Below are positions 8,581 to 17,155 of a stretch of 64,000 nt of DNA, in pieces. This DNA is from JANSYL01 sp963921255 (GTDB lineage Bacteria; Pseudomonadota; Alphaproteobacteria; Rhodobacterales; Rhodobacteraceae): positions 806,001-870,000 of the forward strand of contig CAWUEW020000003.1 in NCBI GenBank assembly GCA_963921255.3. The letters are read 5' to 3'. Each line of letters begins with the position of its first letter. Within the stretch, counting starts at the first letter, position 1. The position numbers and the translations under genes are program-made. The notes under the pieces are model-generated. The model was not told where the DNA came from. It saw only the letters and a program-made list of their open reading frames with translations, and searched no databases.

Positions 8581-8830
8581 GTGTCGCTGTGCCGGTGGCA
8601 TCAGACCTCGCACCCGTCAAGATACGCGCCCGCGCGCGACATGGCAGCGAACCCTTGTGGCTTGGGCGCGCGAAGGGGGAACAGCGTGGTGGTGAGTTGG
8701 GAAGGTGCGCGACGGTGGGGGCGCAAGCAGGGGCGTCGTCTTGGGCTGTCGACGCGATTTGCGCGCCGCAACGCCGCGCGCGCCGCTTTTTGGCCCGCGC
8801 GCCTAGGACGACGCGCGGGCCGAGCTTGAT
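8581..8830. other. Non-coding stretch between convergent operons, with GC-rich hairpin
   Basis: No supported gene lies here. The only structure seen is a 10-bp perfect hairpin, GGCCCGCGCG at 8792-8801 with CGCGCGGGCC at 8812-8821, close to the coxM stop. TTTTT precedes the stem on the plus strand, so neither strand has the usual trailing U run. It may still act as a weak terminator or 3' end stabiliser for the coxSLM transcript. Confidence 0.5.
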
Positions 8831-9628
8831 TTACGCGGCGGAGTCGACCGCGCGTTTGGCCATCACGTTGACCAGATGCGCCCGGTAGTCTGCGCTGGCG
8901 TGGATATCGCTCAGCATCCCGTCCGCCGATGCGGCGACGCCGTCCGCCGAGGCGCCCGAGAACTCAGCGCCAAGCGCGCTTTCCAGTCCACCATGGCGGA
9001 ACACTCCGTCCGACCCGGCCCCGGTGACGGCGACGCGCACAGCGCCCCCGCTTTCCGACACGAACACGCCGACCATCGCATAGCGGGACGCGGGGTTCGG
9101 GAACTTGGCGTACCCGGCCTTTGACGGAATGGGGAACCGGACGGCCGTGATGATTTCGCCGTCTTCCAAGGCCGTTGTGAACATGCCCTGGAAGAAGTCG
9201 TCGGCGGAAATCTCGCGCGTGTTGGTGACGACCGTTGCCCCCAGGCCCAGAACCGCCGACGGGTAGTCGGCCGCCGGGTCGTTGTTGGCAATCGAGCCGC
9301 CAATCGTCCCCACGGCGCGCACCGCAGGATCGCCAATCCCGCCCGCCAGCTTGGCCAGCGCCGGAATGTGGGCCTGCACATCTGCGTTGCCCGCGACGTC
9401 GGCATGCGCCGTTGCGGCACCGATGGTGATGCTTCCGTCATCCATGCAGATGCCCTTCATCCCGTCGATGCTGCGCACATCCACCACGTCCGTTGGCGCG
9501 GCGAGGTGCTGCTTCATCGTTGGCAGAAGGGTCTGCCCACCGGACAGGACCTTTCCGTCCTCGGCCGCGCCCAAGGCCGCGACCGCATCGTCCAAAGAAG
9601 AGGCTTTGTGATACTTCGTCTCGTACAT
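8831..9628 (-). CDS. coxM: CO-dehydrogenase-like FAD-binding medium subunit (form II)
   Basis: This 265-residue protein of the xanthine oxidase family FAD subunits shows the FAD motifs VLSGGQTLLP near the start and GTIGGSIANNDPAADYPSA in the middle. The subunit passes electrons from the FeS small subunit to FAD. The start MYETKYHKASS at 9628 has GGAGACG in front; an upstream extension of the frame is not conserved-looking. It is last in coxS-coxL-coxM, 11 nt after coxL. Confidence 0.9.
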   Translation of the reverse strand: MYETKYHKASSLDDAVAALGAAEDGKVLSGGQTLLPTMKQHLAAPTDVVDVRSIDGMKGICMDDGSITIGAATAHADVAGNADVQAHIPALAKLAGGIGDPAVRAVGTIGGSIANNDPAADYPSAVLGLGATVVTNTREISADDFFQGMFTTALEDGEIITAVRFPIPSKAGYAKFPNPASRYAMVGVFVSESGGAVRVAVTGAGSDGVFRHGGLESALGAEFSGASADGVAASADGMLSDIHASADYRAHLVNVMAKRAVDSAA

Positions 9629-9639
9629 CGTGCGTCTCC

Positions 9640-12000
9640 TTACTCTGCCGCCATGGCGGTTTTGGCCGATTGCAGCGCCATCCACACCGCTTGCGGTGTC
9701 GCGGGCATTTGCAGATCGTTCGTGCCGATCGCATCCGTGATGGCGTTGATGACCGCCGGCGGCGCCCCGATGGCCCCGGCCTCGCCGCAGCCCTTCAGGC
9801 CGAGCGGGTTGTTGGGCGAGGGGGTGCAGCCATGATCAAGCACGAAGCTTGGCACGTTGTCGGCGCGCGGCATCTGGTAGTCCATGTAGGACCCCGTCAG
9901 CAGCTGCCCGTCATCGTCATAGACCACACCTTCGCACAGTGCCTGGCCAATACCCTGGACGAGGCCGCCATGCACCTGACCTTCCACGATCATCGGGTTG
10001 ATGATGGTGCCAAAGTCGTCAACGGCGGTGAAGCTGACCAGATCGGTCACACCCGTTTCCGGGTCGACCTCGACCTCGGCGATCAGAGCACCGGACGGGA
10101 AGGAGAAGTTGACCGGATCGAAGAAGGACGTCTCCTTCAAGCCGGGCTCCATTCCTTCGGGCAGGTTGTGGCCGGTGTAGGCGGCCAGGCCGACCTCGTG
10201 CCAGCCCATCGCCCTGTCTGTGCCCGCAACCTTGGCTTCACCGCCTTCGATGACAATGTCATCTTCCGACGCTTCCAGCACATGGGCCGCGATCTTCTTG
10301 GCTTTTTCCTCGACCTTGTCGAGCGCCTTCATGACCGCACTCATGCCCACCGGTCCGGACCGCGAACCGTAGGTGCCCATCCCGAACTGGGTCTTGTCGG
10401 TGTCGCCATGCACGATCGACACATTGTCGATCGGTAGACCGAAGCGATCGGCCACCAACTGCGCAAAGGTCGTCTCGTGGCCTTGGCCGTGGCTATGGCA
10501 GCCCGTCAGTACCTCAACGGTGCCCACGGGGTTCACCCGCACTTCGGCCGATTCCCACAGACCAACTGCGGCCCCGAGAGAACCAACCGCCGCCGACGGT
10601 GCGATGCCACAGGCTTCGACGAAGGTCGAATACCCCATGCCCCGCAGTTTGCCACGGGCCGCACTTTCGGCTTTGCGCGCGGCAAAGCCTGCCACGTCCG
10701 CCGCAGCCTGCGCCTTGTCGAGGATCGTGAAGTAGTCACCGCTGTCGTATTGCAGGATGACCTGCGTCTGATACGGGAACTCCTTGATGAAGTTGCGGCG
10801 GCGCAACTCGGCAGGGTCCATGCCCATCTCGCGCGCTGCCGTCTCGATCATCCGTTCGATCATGTAGGTGGCTTCCGGGCGCCCCGCGCCGCGATAGGCG
10901 TCGACCGGCACCGTGTTGGTGTGGACCGCGCGCACCGTGCCGTAGATGGCCGGCATGTCATACACACCGGACCAAAGCGTGCCATAAAGGTAGGTCGGCG
11001 TCGCCGTCGCAAAGAGCGAGACGTAGGCCCCGATATTGGCGATCGTATCGACGTGGAACCCGACGATCTTTCCGTCCGCATCAAAGCCCATCTTGGCCTT
11101 GGTGACGTGGTCCCGGCCGTGCGCGTCGGTCATGAACGCCTCGGAGCGATCCGATGTCCATTTCACCGACCGCCCGGTTTTCATCGACGCCCAGAGGCAC
11201 GCGATTTCTTCGGGGTAGATGTAGATCTTGGACCCGAACCCACCGCCAACATCCGGCGCAATGACGCGCAGCTTGTGCTCTGGCGCGACCTGGTAGAACG
11301 CGCTGAGGACCAAGCGGGCCACATGCGGGTTCTGGCTGGTGGTGTAGAGGGTGTAGTGGTCTTCGGCCTCGTCGAAGATGGCGACCGCGCTACGCGGTTC
11401 CATCGCGTTGGGGCTGAGACGGTTGTTGGTGATGTCCATCTCGGTGATGTGATGGGCACCGGACATGGCCGCTTCGGTCGCGGCCTCGTCCCCGATCTCC
11501 CAATTGAAGATCAGGTTGCCGGGCACGTTGCTGTGCACTTGCGGTGCGCCGTCTTCCAATGCCTTGTCGGCAAACACCGCTGCCGGCATCTCTTCATAGT
11601 CCACGGCCACCATTTCGGCCGCCCGGCGGGCCAGATCCTGCGTTTCTGCAATCACCACGGCCACCGCGTCGCCCACATAGCGCGCCATTTCGGTGACCAT
11701 CGGGTTCCAGACGCCGCATTGCATCGGGTTGCCGTCTTTCGAGGTGATGGCCCAACCGGTGATGATGTCGCCGATCCCATCGGCCTTCATATCCGGGCCC
11801 GTGTGGACGGCAATCACGCCCTCCATCGCCTCGGCTTCGGAGGCGTCAATCCCGGTCACGCGCGCATGGGCGTGCGGGCTCCGCACAAAGGCTGCGTAGG
11901 CCTGATTGTCCATCCGGATATCGTCGGTGTATTTGCCCTTGCCGGTGATGAACCGCTTGTCTTCCTTTCGCGCCACGCGGGCGCCGATACCTTCGCTCAT
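9640..12000 (-). CDS. coxL: CO-dehydrogenase-like molybdenum large subunit, form II
   Basis: This 786-residue molybdenum hydroxylase large subunit has the loop AYRGAGR near residue 365. That is the form II signature; true form I CO dehydrogenases have AYxCSFR with the catalytic Cys. The molybdopterin motif GGGFGSK and the late GCGEAGAIGAPPAVINA, with the catalytic Glu, are intact. Form II enzymes have weak or unproven CO activity and probably oxidise another small substrate. It lies 12 nt from coxS and 11 nt from coxM. Gene order SLM also matches form II clusters. The physiological substrate is unknown. Confidence 0.9.
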   Translation of the reverse strand: MSEGIGARVARKEDKRFITGKGKYTDDIRMDNQAYAAFVRSPHAHARVTGIDASEAEAMEGVIAVHTGPDMKADGIGDIITGWAITSKDGNPMQCGVWNPMVTEMARYVGDAVAVVIAETQDLARRAAEMVAVDYEEMPAAVFADKALEDGAPQVHSNVPGNLIFNWEIGDEAATEAAMSGAHHITEMDITNNRLSPNAMEPRSAVAIFDEAEDHYTLYTTSQNPHVARLVLSAFYQVAPEHKLRVIAPDVGGGFGSKIYIYPEEIACLWASMKTGRSVKWTSDRSEAFMTDAHGRDHVTKAKMGFDADGKIVGFHVDTIANIGAYVSLFATATPTYLYGTLWSGVYDMPAIYGTVRAVHTNTVPVDAYRGAGRPEATYMIERMIETAAREMGMDPAELRRRNFIKEFPYQTQVILQYDSGDYFTILDKAQAAADVAGFAARKAESAARGKLRGMGYSTFVEACGIAPSAAVGSLGAAVGLWESAEVRVNPVGTVEVLTGCHSHGQGHETTFAQLVADRFGLPIDNVSIVHGDTDKTQFGMGTYGSRSGPVGMSAVMKALDKVEEKAKKIAAHVLEASEDDIVIEGGEAKVAGTDRAMGWHEVGLAAYTGHNLPEGMEPGLKETSFFDPVNFSFPSGALIAEVEVDPETGVTDLVSFTAVDDFGTIINPMIVEGQVHGGLVQGIGQALCEGVVYDDDGQLLTGSYMDYQMPRADNVPSFVLDHGCTPSPNNPLGLKGCGEAGAIGAPPAVINAITDAIGTNDLQMPATPQAVWMALQSAKTAMAAE

Positions 12001-12012
12001 CGTCGTTCTCCC

Positions 12013-12513
12013 TTATTCCGCAGCTTTCGACATGCCATCCATCTGTCCGGCGGCATCTTCGATGGCGCGGACGATGTTGTGATAGCCGGTGCAGCGGCAG
12101 ATATTGCCCTCAAGCTCGTGGCGAATGGCCTCTTCGGTCAGGGCTTTGCCCTCGGCCTTGTAGCGGTTCACCATATCGATACCCGACATGATCATGCCGG
12201 GCGTGCAGAACCCGCACTGGAGGCCATGATGGGCATTGAAGGCGGTTTGCATCGGGTGCAGATCGTCCTTCCCGGGGGCAATCCCTTCGATCGTGGTCAC
12301 ATCAGCGCCGTCAAGCGATGCGGCCAGAACCGTGCAGGATTTCACCGCGCGCCCATCCACATGCACGACACAGGCGCCGCACTGGCTGGTGTCGCACCCC
12401 ACATGGGTGCCTGTCAGGCGCAGGTTCTCGCGCAGGAAATCCGACAGCAGGGTTGTGTCGGGCACATCCCGGCTGACCGCCTTTCCATTGACCGTCATTT
12501 TGACGTTGCTCAT
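12013..12513 (-). CDS. coxS: CO-dehydrogenase-like [2Fe-2S] small subunit
   Basis: This 166-residue ferredoxin-like subunit carries two [2Fe-2S] motifs: the plant-type GCDTSQCGACVVHVDG with a later C, and the C-terminal CGFCTPGM with CRCTGYHN. It passes electrons from the Mo site to FAD in coxM. ATG 12513 (MSNVKMTVNG) has GGAGGGACAAAC upstream and is preferred over an earlier start at 12531. It is the first gene of coxSLM. Confidence 0.92.
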   Translation of the reverse strand: MSNVKMTVNGKAVSRDVPDTTLLSDFLRENLRLTGTHVGCDTSQCGACVVHVDGRAVKSCTVLAASLDGADVTTIEGIAPGKDDLHPMQTAFNAHHGLQCGFCTPGMIMSGIDMVNRYKAEGKALTEEAIRHELEGNICRCTGYHNIVRAIEDAAGQMDGMSKAAE

Positions 12514-12841
12514 GTTTGTCCTCCCTTCCAACGGGCACGGCGCCCGCGTTGTGATCTATGGTCTGTCAAATTCGGAACCGGGCAGGCCCGGCCGGGGCGG
12601 CACACGCCGGGGCGTCATGCAACCGGACGCGCGCCCGCCGAAAACTCGTCAAATCTTGTAAAAGAAACCGCCGAAAATTCAGGGCGGTGGATGGAACCCC
12701 GCGACGGGCCGACTCGGGCCAGTGCGCGCGTTCCGGGCAACATACTGATTGCAGTCTGCCCCTTCTCCCGAAGGGCAGACGGCCGGTTTGAACCGGTCAA
12801 TGCCATGCTGGGCTTCCTCCCTGGAACCTTGCTTGGTTTTT
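12514..12841. other. Intergenic region upstream of coxSLM
   Basis: No supported gene is seen between the coxE stop and the coxS start. It probably holds the coxSLM promoter. A TTGACA on the minus strand (complement of 12564-12569) lies about 50 nt before coxS, but no convincing -10 follows it at the right distance. No clear terminator for coxE was seen. Confidence 0.4.
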
Positions 12842-14128
12842 TCAAAGCCTATTCTGGATTGCGTCAAAAGCAAACCAAATCAGAGCGCTGGCGCGAAATC
12901 CGCGACTCTTTGCCAAAAGGCGGTCCTTTTCGCCGGATGTCCCGAGGGCCTCGGCCAAAGCCGTGAGGCTGTCGAGCGAGTGGCAGGGGTGGAAGCTGTC
13001 CGCGTGGGACAGCAGCGTTCGGACGCCGCCGGCCTGCGGTGAAAATCCATCCCACCGCAAAAGCGGGTTCATCCAGATCAGCTTGCGCGCGCTGCGGGCC
13101 AGCCGGGCGGCTTCCTGATCCAGAAGGGTCAAATCCCCGCGCTCCAACCCATCTGTAATCAACAGGACCGTGGCACCGGAACTTAGCACCCGGCGGGACC
13201 AGAGCTTGTTGAAGGTTTCAATGGCGGGCCCGATGCGCGTGCCGCCTTCCCAATCGGTGGCGTCCCGACCGATCGCGGCCAAAGCAACATCCGGATCGGA
13301 CTGGCGCAATGCGCGCGTGACGTTCGTGAGCCGCGTCCCGAACGTGAATGCGTGGACATGCCCCCAATCCCGCTCTGGGGCGTGGGCAATCGCATGTAGA
13401 AAACGCAGGAGCATCCGCGAATAGACCGACATCGACCCCGAGATATCGCACAGTGCCACAAGATCGGGTTGGCGCGTCTTGGGCGATTTGCGCGCGATGT
13501 GCTGCAACTCGCCGCCGCGTCGCAGGGCCTGGCGCAGCGTGGCGCGCGGATCGGCCCGTTGTCCGTAGCGATCGGGGCGGCTGCGGCGGGTGCGCAGGGG
13601 CGGCACCGCCAGGTCCAACCGGCGTACAGCCTGCTCGGCTTCGGCCAGTTCCGACGCGCTCATCTGTTCGAAATCCATCCGCTTGAAGACATCGGTGGCT
13701 GACCACATCAACGCGGCGTGCTCAACGACCTCCGGCTCTGGCTGGTCTTGCGGCGCCTCGTGGTCCTGCCTGTCGCCCAACGCATCTTCGGCGCGCTTCT
13801 GTGCGGCGTCCGGCCGGGGCGGGGGGCGGTCGTCGACCATGCGAGGCGAGAGCATATGCATCATGCTTTGCAGGAATTCCGGCTCGCGCCAGAACATTGA
13901 AAACAACTGATGAAACACTTCGAGCTGGTCGCTGCGGGTGATCAGCGTGGCGCGCAGGATGTGATAAAAATCCACCCGTCGCGAAAACCCGACCGCCTCG
14001 ACCGCGCGGATCGCCGTTTCGACCTGCGCTGTCCCCACGCGGACCCCCGCTTTGCGCAGGGCTTGGGTGAAATGGACGATGTTTTCGACCAGGCGCCCAT
14101 CGGCGAGGGGGAGATCTTCGGGGGTCAT
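12842..14128 (-). CDS. coxE: CoxE-like VWA-domain protein
   Basis: This 428-residue protein carries a von Willebrand A domain, with the MIDAS motif DISGSMS and later the Thr/Asp of LLITDGLERGD. CoxE works with the AAA+ protein CoxD in inserting sulfur and copper into the CODH active site in Oligotropha; in form II clusters the role is presumed to be Mo-enzyme maturation. The start MTPEDLPLADG at 14128 overlaps the coxD stop (ATGA). The C-terminus ends close to a 330-nt gap before coxS. Confidence 0.87.
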   Translation of the reverse strand: MTPEDLPLADGRLVENIVHFTQALRKAGVRVGTAQVETAIRAVEAVGFSRRVDFYHILRATLITRSDQLEVFHQLFSMFWREPEFLQSMMHMLSPRMVDDRPPPRPDAAQKRAEDALGDRQDHEAPQDQPEPEVVEHAALMWSATDVFKRMDFEQMSASELAEAEQAVRRLDLAVPPLRTRRSRPDRYGQRADPRATLRQALRRGGELQHIARKSPKTRQPDLVALCDISGSMSVYSRMLLRFLHAIAHAPERDWGHVHAFTFGTRLTNVTRALRQSDPDVALAAIGRDATDWEGGTRIGPAIETFNKLWSRRVLSSGATVLLITDGLERGDLTLLDQEAARLARSARKLIWMNPLLRWDGFSPQAGGVRTLLSHADSFHPCHSLDSLTALAEALGTSGEKDRLLAKSRGFRASALIWFAFDAIQNRL

Positions 14129-15039
14129 TCCGCCTTGGCCAAGGTGCCCTTGGCTTCGTCGAGGAGGCGGGTGGTTTCCGCCCCGGCGATCCGGGCGATG
14201 TCGTCTTGGTATTTCAACAACGCGCCGACGGTGTCGGTGACCAGCTCTGGCGACAGCTCGATCGCGTCGAGCGCCACCAGACAGCGCGCCCAATCAATGC
14301 TTTCGGCCACACCGGGCGATTTGAACAGGTCCTGTTGGCGCAAAGCATGCACAAAGCGCACGATTTCGGTCGATAGCGCCTCGGTCGCTTCGGGCACGCG
14401 TTTGCGCAGAATGTCCAACTCCCGTTCAAAGGCCGGGTAGTCGACCCAGTGATACAGGCAGCGACGCTTGAGCGCGTCATGCACCTCGCGCGTGCGGTTC
14501 GAGGTGAGGATGACAATCGGCGGCTCGGTCGCTTTGACGGTCCCGATTTCGGGAATCGTGACCTGGAAGTCGGACAAAAGCTCCAGCAGGAACGCCTCGA
14601 AGGGTTCGTCCGTGCGGTCGACCTCATCGATCAATAGGACGGGTGGCCCTTCGGCATGGGGTTCAAGCGCGTCCAGTAGCGGCCGCCGGATCAGGAAGTC
14701 ATCCGAGAACAATTCCGTCTGCAGGGCGGCCCGATCCTTGGCCCCCGCCGCTTCGGCAGTGCGGATGGCAATCATCTGTCCGGCAAAGTTCCACTCGTAG
14801 ATCGCGGTCGCCGCGTCCAACCCTTCATAGCACTGAAGTCGGATCAGCCGGCGCCCAAGCGCGGACGACAAGGCTTTGGCGATTTCGGTTTTGCCGACGC
14901 CCGCTTCCCCTTCCAAAAACAAAGGTTTGCCGAGCGTTAGCGACAGGTAGGCGACGGTGCCCAAGTCCCGCCCGCACACGTAGTTTTGCGTGGCAAGCGC
15001 GTCAATTGTGGCGTCGATACTGGTTGGGCTTTTCTGCAC
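14125..15039 (-). CDS. coxD: CoxD-like MoxR AAA+ ATPase
   Basis: This MoxR-class AAA+ ATPase of about 304 residues has Walker A EGEAGVGKTEIAKAL, Walker B VLLIDEVDR and sensor 1 ILTSNRTREV. CoxD is the chaperone-like ATPase that matures CO-dehydrogenase with CoxE, whose gene overlaps its stop. The start is uncertain. A GTG at 15039 has a strong GGGGAGG five nt upstream, while an in-frame ATG at 15069 has no visible ribosome site and would add 10 residues. I chose the GTG. The xdhC-like gene is divergent from a start 115 nt away. Confidence 0.87.
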   Translation of the reverse strand: MQKSPTSIDATIDALATQNYVCGRDLGTVAYLSLTLGKPLFLEGEAGVGKTEIAKALSSALGRRLIRLQCYEGLDAATAIYEWNFAGQMIAIRTAEAAGAKDRAALQTELFSDDFLIRRPLLDALEPHAEGPPVLLIDEVDRTDEPFEAFLLELLSDFQVTIPEIGTVKATEPPIVILTSNRTREVHDALKRRCLYHWVDYPAFERELDILRKRVPEATEALSTEIVRFVHALRQQDLFKSPGVAESIDWARCLVALDAIELSPELVTDTVGALLKYQDDIARIAGAETTRLLDEAKGTLAKAE

Positions 15040-15153
15040 GCTGTCCTCCCCGGTCGGCCCTTTCGACATAAGTCGCACAGGCGGGGCTGTCCATCTGTCG
15101 TGTCCGCGCGCCCTTGTGGTCGCCCCGCCAAAGGCCCATTCTTGTACCCGATC

Positions 15154-16086
15154 ATGTTGACCAAAGCCCCACCCACACGCGACCCGATCGAGGCACTGCT
15201 TTCCGCCCCCGGCGGAGCCGTTCTTGCGGTGATCGCAGGCGTTGAAGGCCCGTCCTACCGGCCCGTGGGCGCGATGATGGCGGTGTTTTCGGAAGAGGAC
15301 CGGGCTGGCACGTTGTCGTCGGGCTGCGTGGAATCGGATATCGCGCTGCATGCGATGGAGGCCCGGGAAACGGGCCAGCCCCGCCTTGTGCGATATGGGC
15401 GCGGTTCCCCGTTCATTGACATCCAACTCCCCTGCGGTGGCGGGCTCGACATCCTGTTGCTGCCAGAGCCAGACCGCACGGCCATTGAAACCATCGCGAA
15501 CAATCGGGCTGCGCGGGTTCCGTGTGCTTTGCAGATCGACATCGCCTCGGGTGCGATGACGGTGACCGACCCGAACCCGACGGCGCGCGCAGGCGACCAC
15601 TTTACAGTCCTCTTCGAGCCGGAGATCCGCTTTCTGGTCTTTGGCAAGGGACCCGAGGCCAGCACCTTTGCCGCGCTGGTGCAATCGGCGGGATATCCCA
15701 ACCTGTTGTTGTCCCCTGACATCGAAACGCTCGAGAACGGGCGGCTGGCGGGGTGTGACACGCATCACCTTGTCAGCCAGCGCTTTCCCGGCGATCTGGC
15801 GGTGGATGATCGCACCGCCATTGTCCTGTTTTTTCACGACCACGACTGGGAGCCGCCCTTGCTGTTGGGCGCACTGGACACCAACGCATTCTATATCGGA
15901 GCCCAAGGCAGCCAACGCGCGCGCGATGCGCGGCATGCCGAATTGGGTGCAATGGGCGCGTCTGATCGCGACTTGGCGCGGTTGCACGGTCCTGTTGGTC
16001 TGATCCGTTCGGCCCGGGATGCTGGCACCCTCGCGGTGTCTGTTCTGGCCGAGGTGTTGGACAAGGCCATGTCGCGTGCCAAATGA
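15154..16086 (+). CDS. XdhC/CoxI family Mo-enzyme maturation protein
   Basis: This 310-residue protein has the N-terminal XdhC motif GPSYRPVGAMM, the LSSGCVESD loop and a C-terminal Rossmann-like XdhC domain ending in YIGAQGSQRARD. XdhC proteins bind the Mo cofactor and help its sulfuration before insertion into xanthine oxidase family enzymes. It is divergent from coxD, which links it to the cox cluster. The ATG at 15154 gives the normal N-terminus; the frame stays open further upstream but overlaps coxD. Confidence 0.88.
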   Translation: MLTKAPPTRDPIEALLSAPGGAVLAVIAGVEGPSYRPVGAMMAVFSEEDRAGTLSSGCVESDIALHAMEARETGQPRLVRYGRGSPFIDIQLPCGGGLDILLLPEPDRTAIETIANNRAARVPCALQIDIASGAMTVTDPNPTARAGDHFTVLFEPEIRFLVFGKGPEASTFAALVQSAGYPNLLLSPDIETLENGRLAGCDTHHLVSQRFPGDLAVDDRTAIVLFFHDHDWEPPLLLGALDTNAFYIGAQGSQRARDARHAELGAMGASDRDLARLHGPVGLIRSARDAGTLAVSVLAEVLDKAMSRAK

Positions 16087-16109
16087 CGTTGAGCCTGTGA
16101 TCTGCCGTT

Positions 16110-17066
16110 ATGTTTGACCGTCCCGACACAGGCCGCCCGCTCAAGATTGCCTGTCTTGGCGAATGCATGATCGAACTTGCCGATTTCTCGATCCCGGAGG
16201 GTCGAAGCAAGGTCAGCGTCGCCGGGGATACGCTCAACACCGCGATTTATCTCGCACGACTGCTGCCATCGGACGTGGCCGAGATCAGCTATCTGACGGC
16301 TCTGGGGGATGATCCGTTGTCCGGGGCGTTGATGGATCAGATTGCGGGCGAGGGGGTTCGCACGGATCACATTGCACGTCGCGCTGGCATGTTGCCCGGG
16401 CTTTACGCCATCGAAACCGATCCGACCGGAGAACGCCGGTTCCACTACTGGCGTCAAAACAGTGCGGCGCGTGGGATGTTTGCGCCCGGGGCGCTCACGC
16501 TGTCGCAGGTGGCAGCGTTTGACATCATCTACCTGTCCGGCATCAGCCTTGCGATTTTGCCGGAGGATCACCGCGCGGCATTGATTGCAGCGCTTGGCGC
16601 TGCGCAGGCGGCGGGCACGCAGGTTGAGTTTGACAGCAATTACCGTCCGGCGCTTTGGCCGGATCCCGAAACCGCCCGATCCAGCATCTCGAACATGTGG
16701 TCGGTCAGCACACTCGGCCTGCCGTCCATAGATGACGAGGCGGCACTTTTCGACGAAACGGATGATGCCCACACGATGACGCGGTTGCTTGGCGTGGGCG
16801 CGGGCGAGATGGTTCTGAAGCGTGGGGCCTCGTGGCCCTGTATCGCTGCAGATGGCGCGTGGCGGGCCATCGAAACCCAACCGGTGACGGAGGTCGTGGA
16901 CAGCACAGCCGCCGGAGATTCCTTCAACGCCGGGTATATTGCCGCCCGCGTGGCAGGACACACGCCGGCCGAAGCAGCGGCCCGTGGCCACGCCGTGGCT
17001 GCCGAAGTCATCCGCTGGAAGGGGGCCATCATTCCAAAAGATGCGCTCGGCAATGACCTGATCTGA
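16110..17066 (+). CDS. kdgK: 2-keto-3-deoxygluconate kinase, PfkB family
   Basis: This 318-residue PfkB-family sugar kinase begins with KIACLGECMIEL, has EFDSNYRPALWPD in the middle and the ATP/anion-hole signature DSTAAGDSFNAGY near residue 265 with catalytic Asp. The FDxNYRPxLW stretch is typical of KDG kinases. It makes KDPG for the lower Entner-Doudoroff pathway. The enzymes that form KDG from glucuronate (uxaC, uxuB, uxuA) are in this window at 40.7-53 kb, but not adjacent. Another keto-sugar kinase role is possible. It follows xdhC after 23 nt. Confidence 0.86.
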   Translation: MFDRPDTGRPLKIACLGECMIELADFSIPEGRSKVSVAGDTLNTAIYLARLLPSDVAEISYLTALGDDPLSGALMDQIAGEGVRTDHIARRAGMLPGLYAIETDPTGERRFHYWRQNSAARGMFAPGALTLSQVAAFDIIYLSGISLAILPEDHRAALIAALGAAQAAGTQVEFDSNYRPALWPDPETARSSISNMWSVSTLGLPSIDDEAALFDETDDAHTMTRLLGVGAGEMVLKRGASWPCIAADGAWRAIETQPVTEVVDSTAAGDSFNAGYIAARVAGHTPAEAAARGHAVAAEVIRWKGAIIPKDALGNDLI

Positions 17067-17155
17067 ACCGCCGCGCTCGCGCGTTGTTGCACTGGCGGCC
17101 AATATCCGTCAGCCTAGCGCAAAAGAGCAGAGCCCCACACAGGTCGGCGACAGGC

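Noticed and set aside
9640..12000. True form I CO dehydrogenase
   Set aside because: The loop reads AYRGAGR, without the Cys of AYxCSFR, and gene order is S-L-M, both form II features.
10477..12966. Very long open frame (over 800 codons) on the plus strand opposite coxL and coxS
   Set aside because: It is an antisense shadow of GC-rich coding sequence; its translation is rich in Arg, His and Gly and shows no family motif, while the minus-strand genes have clear ones.
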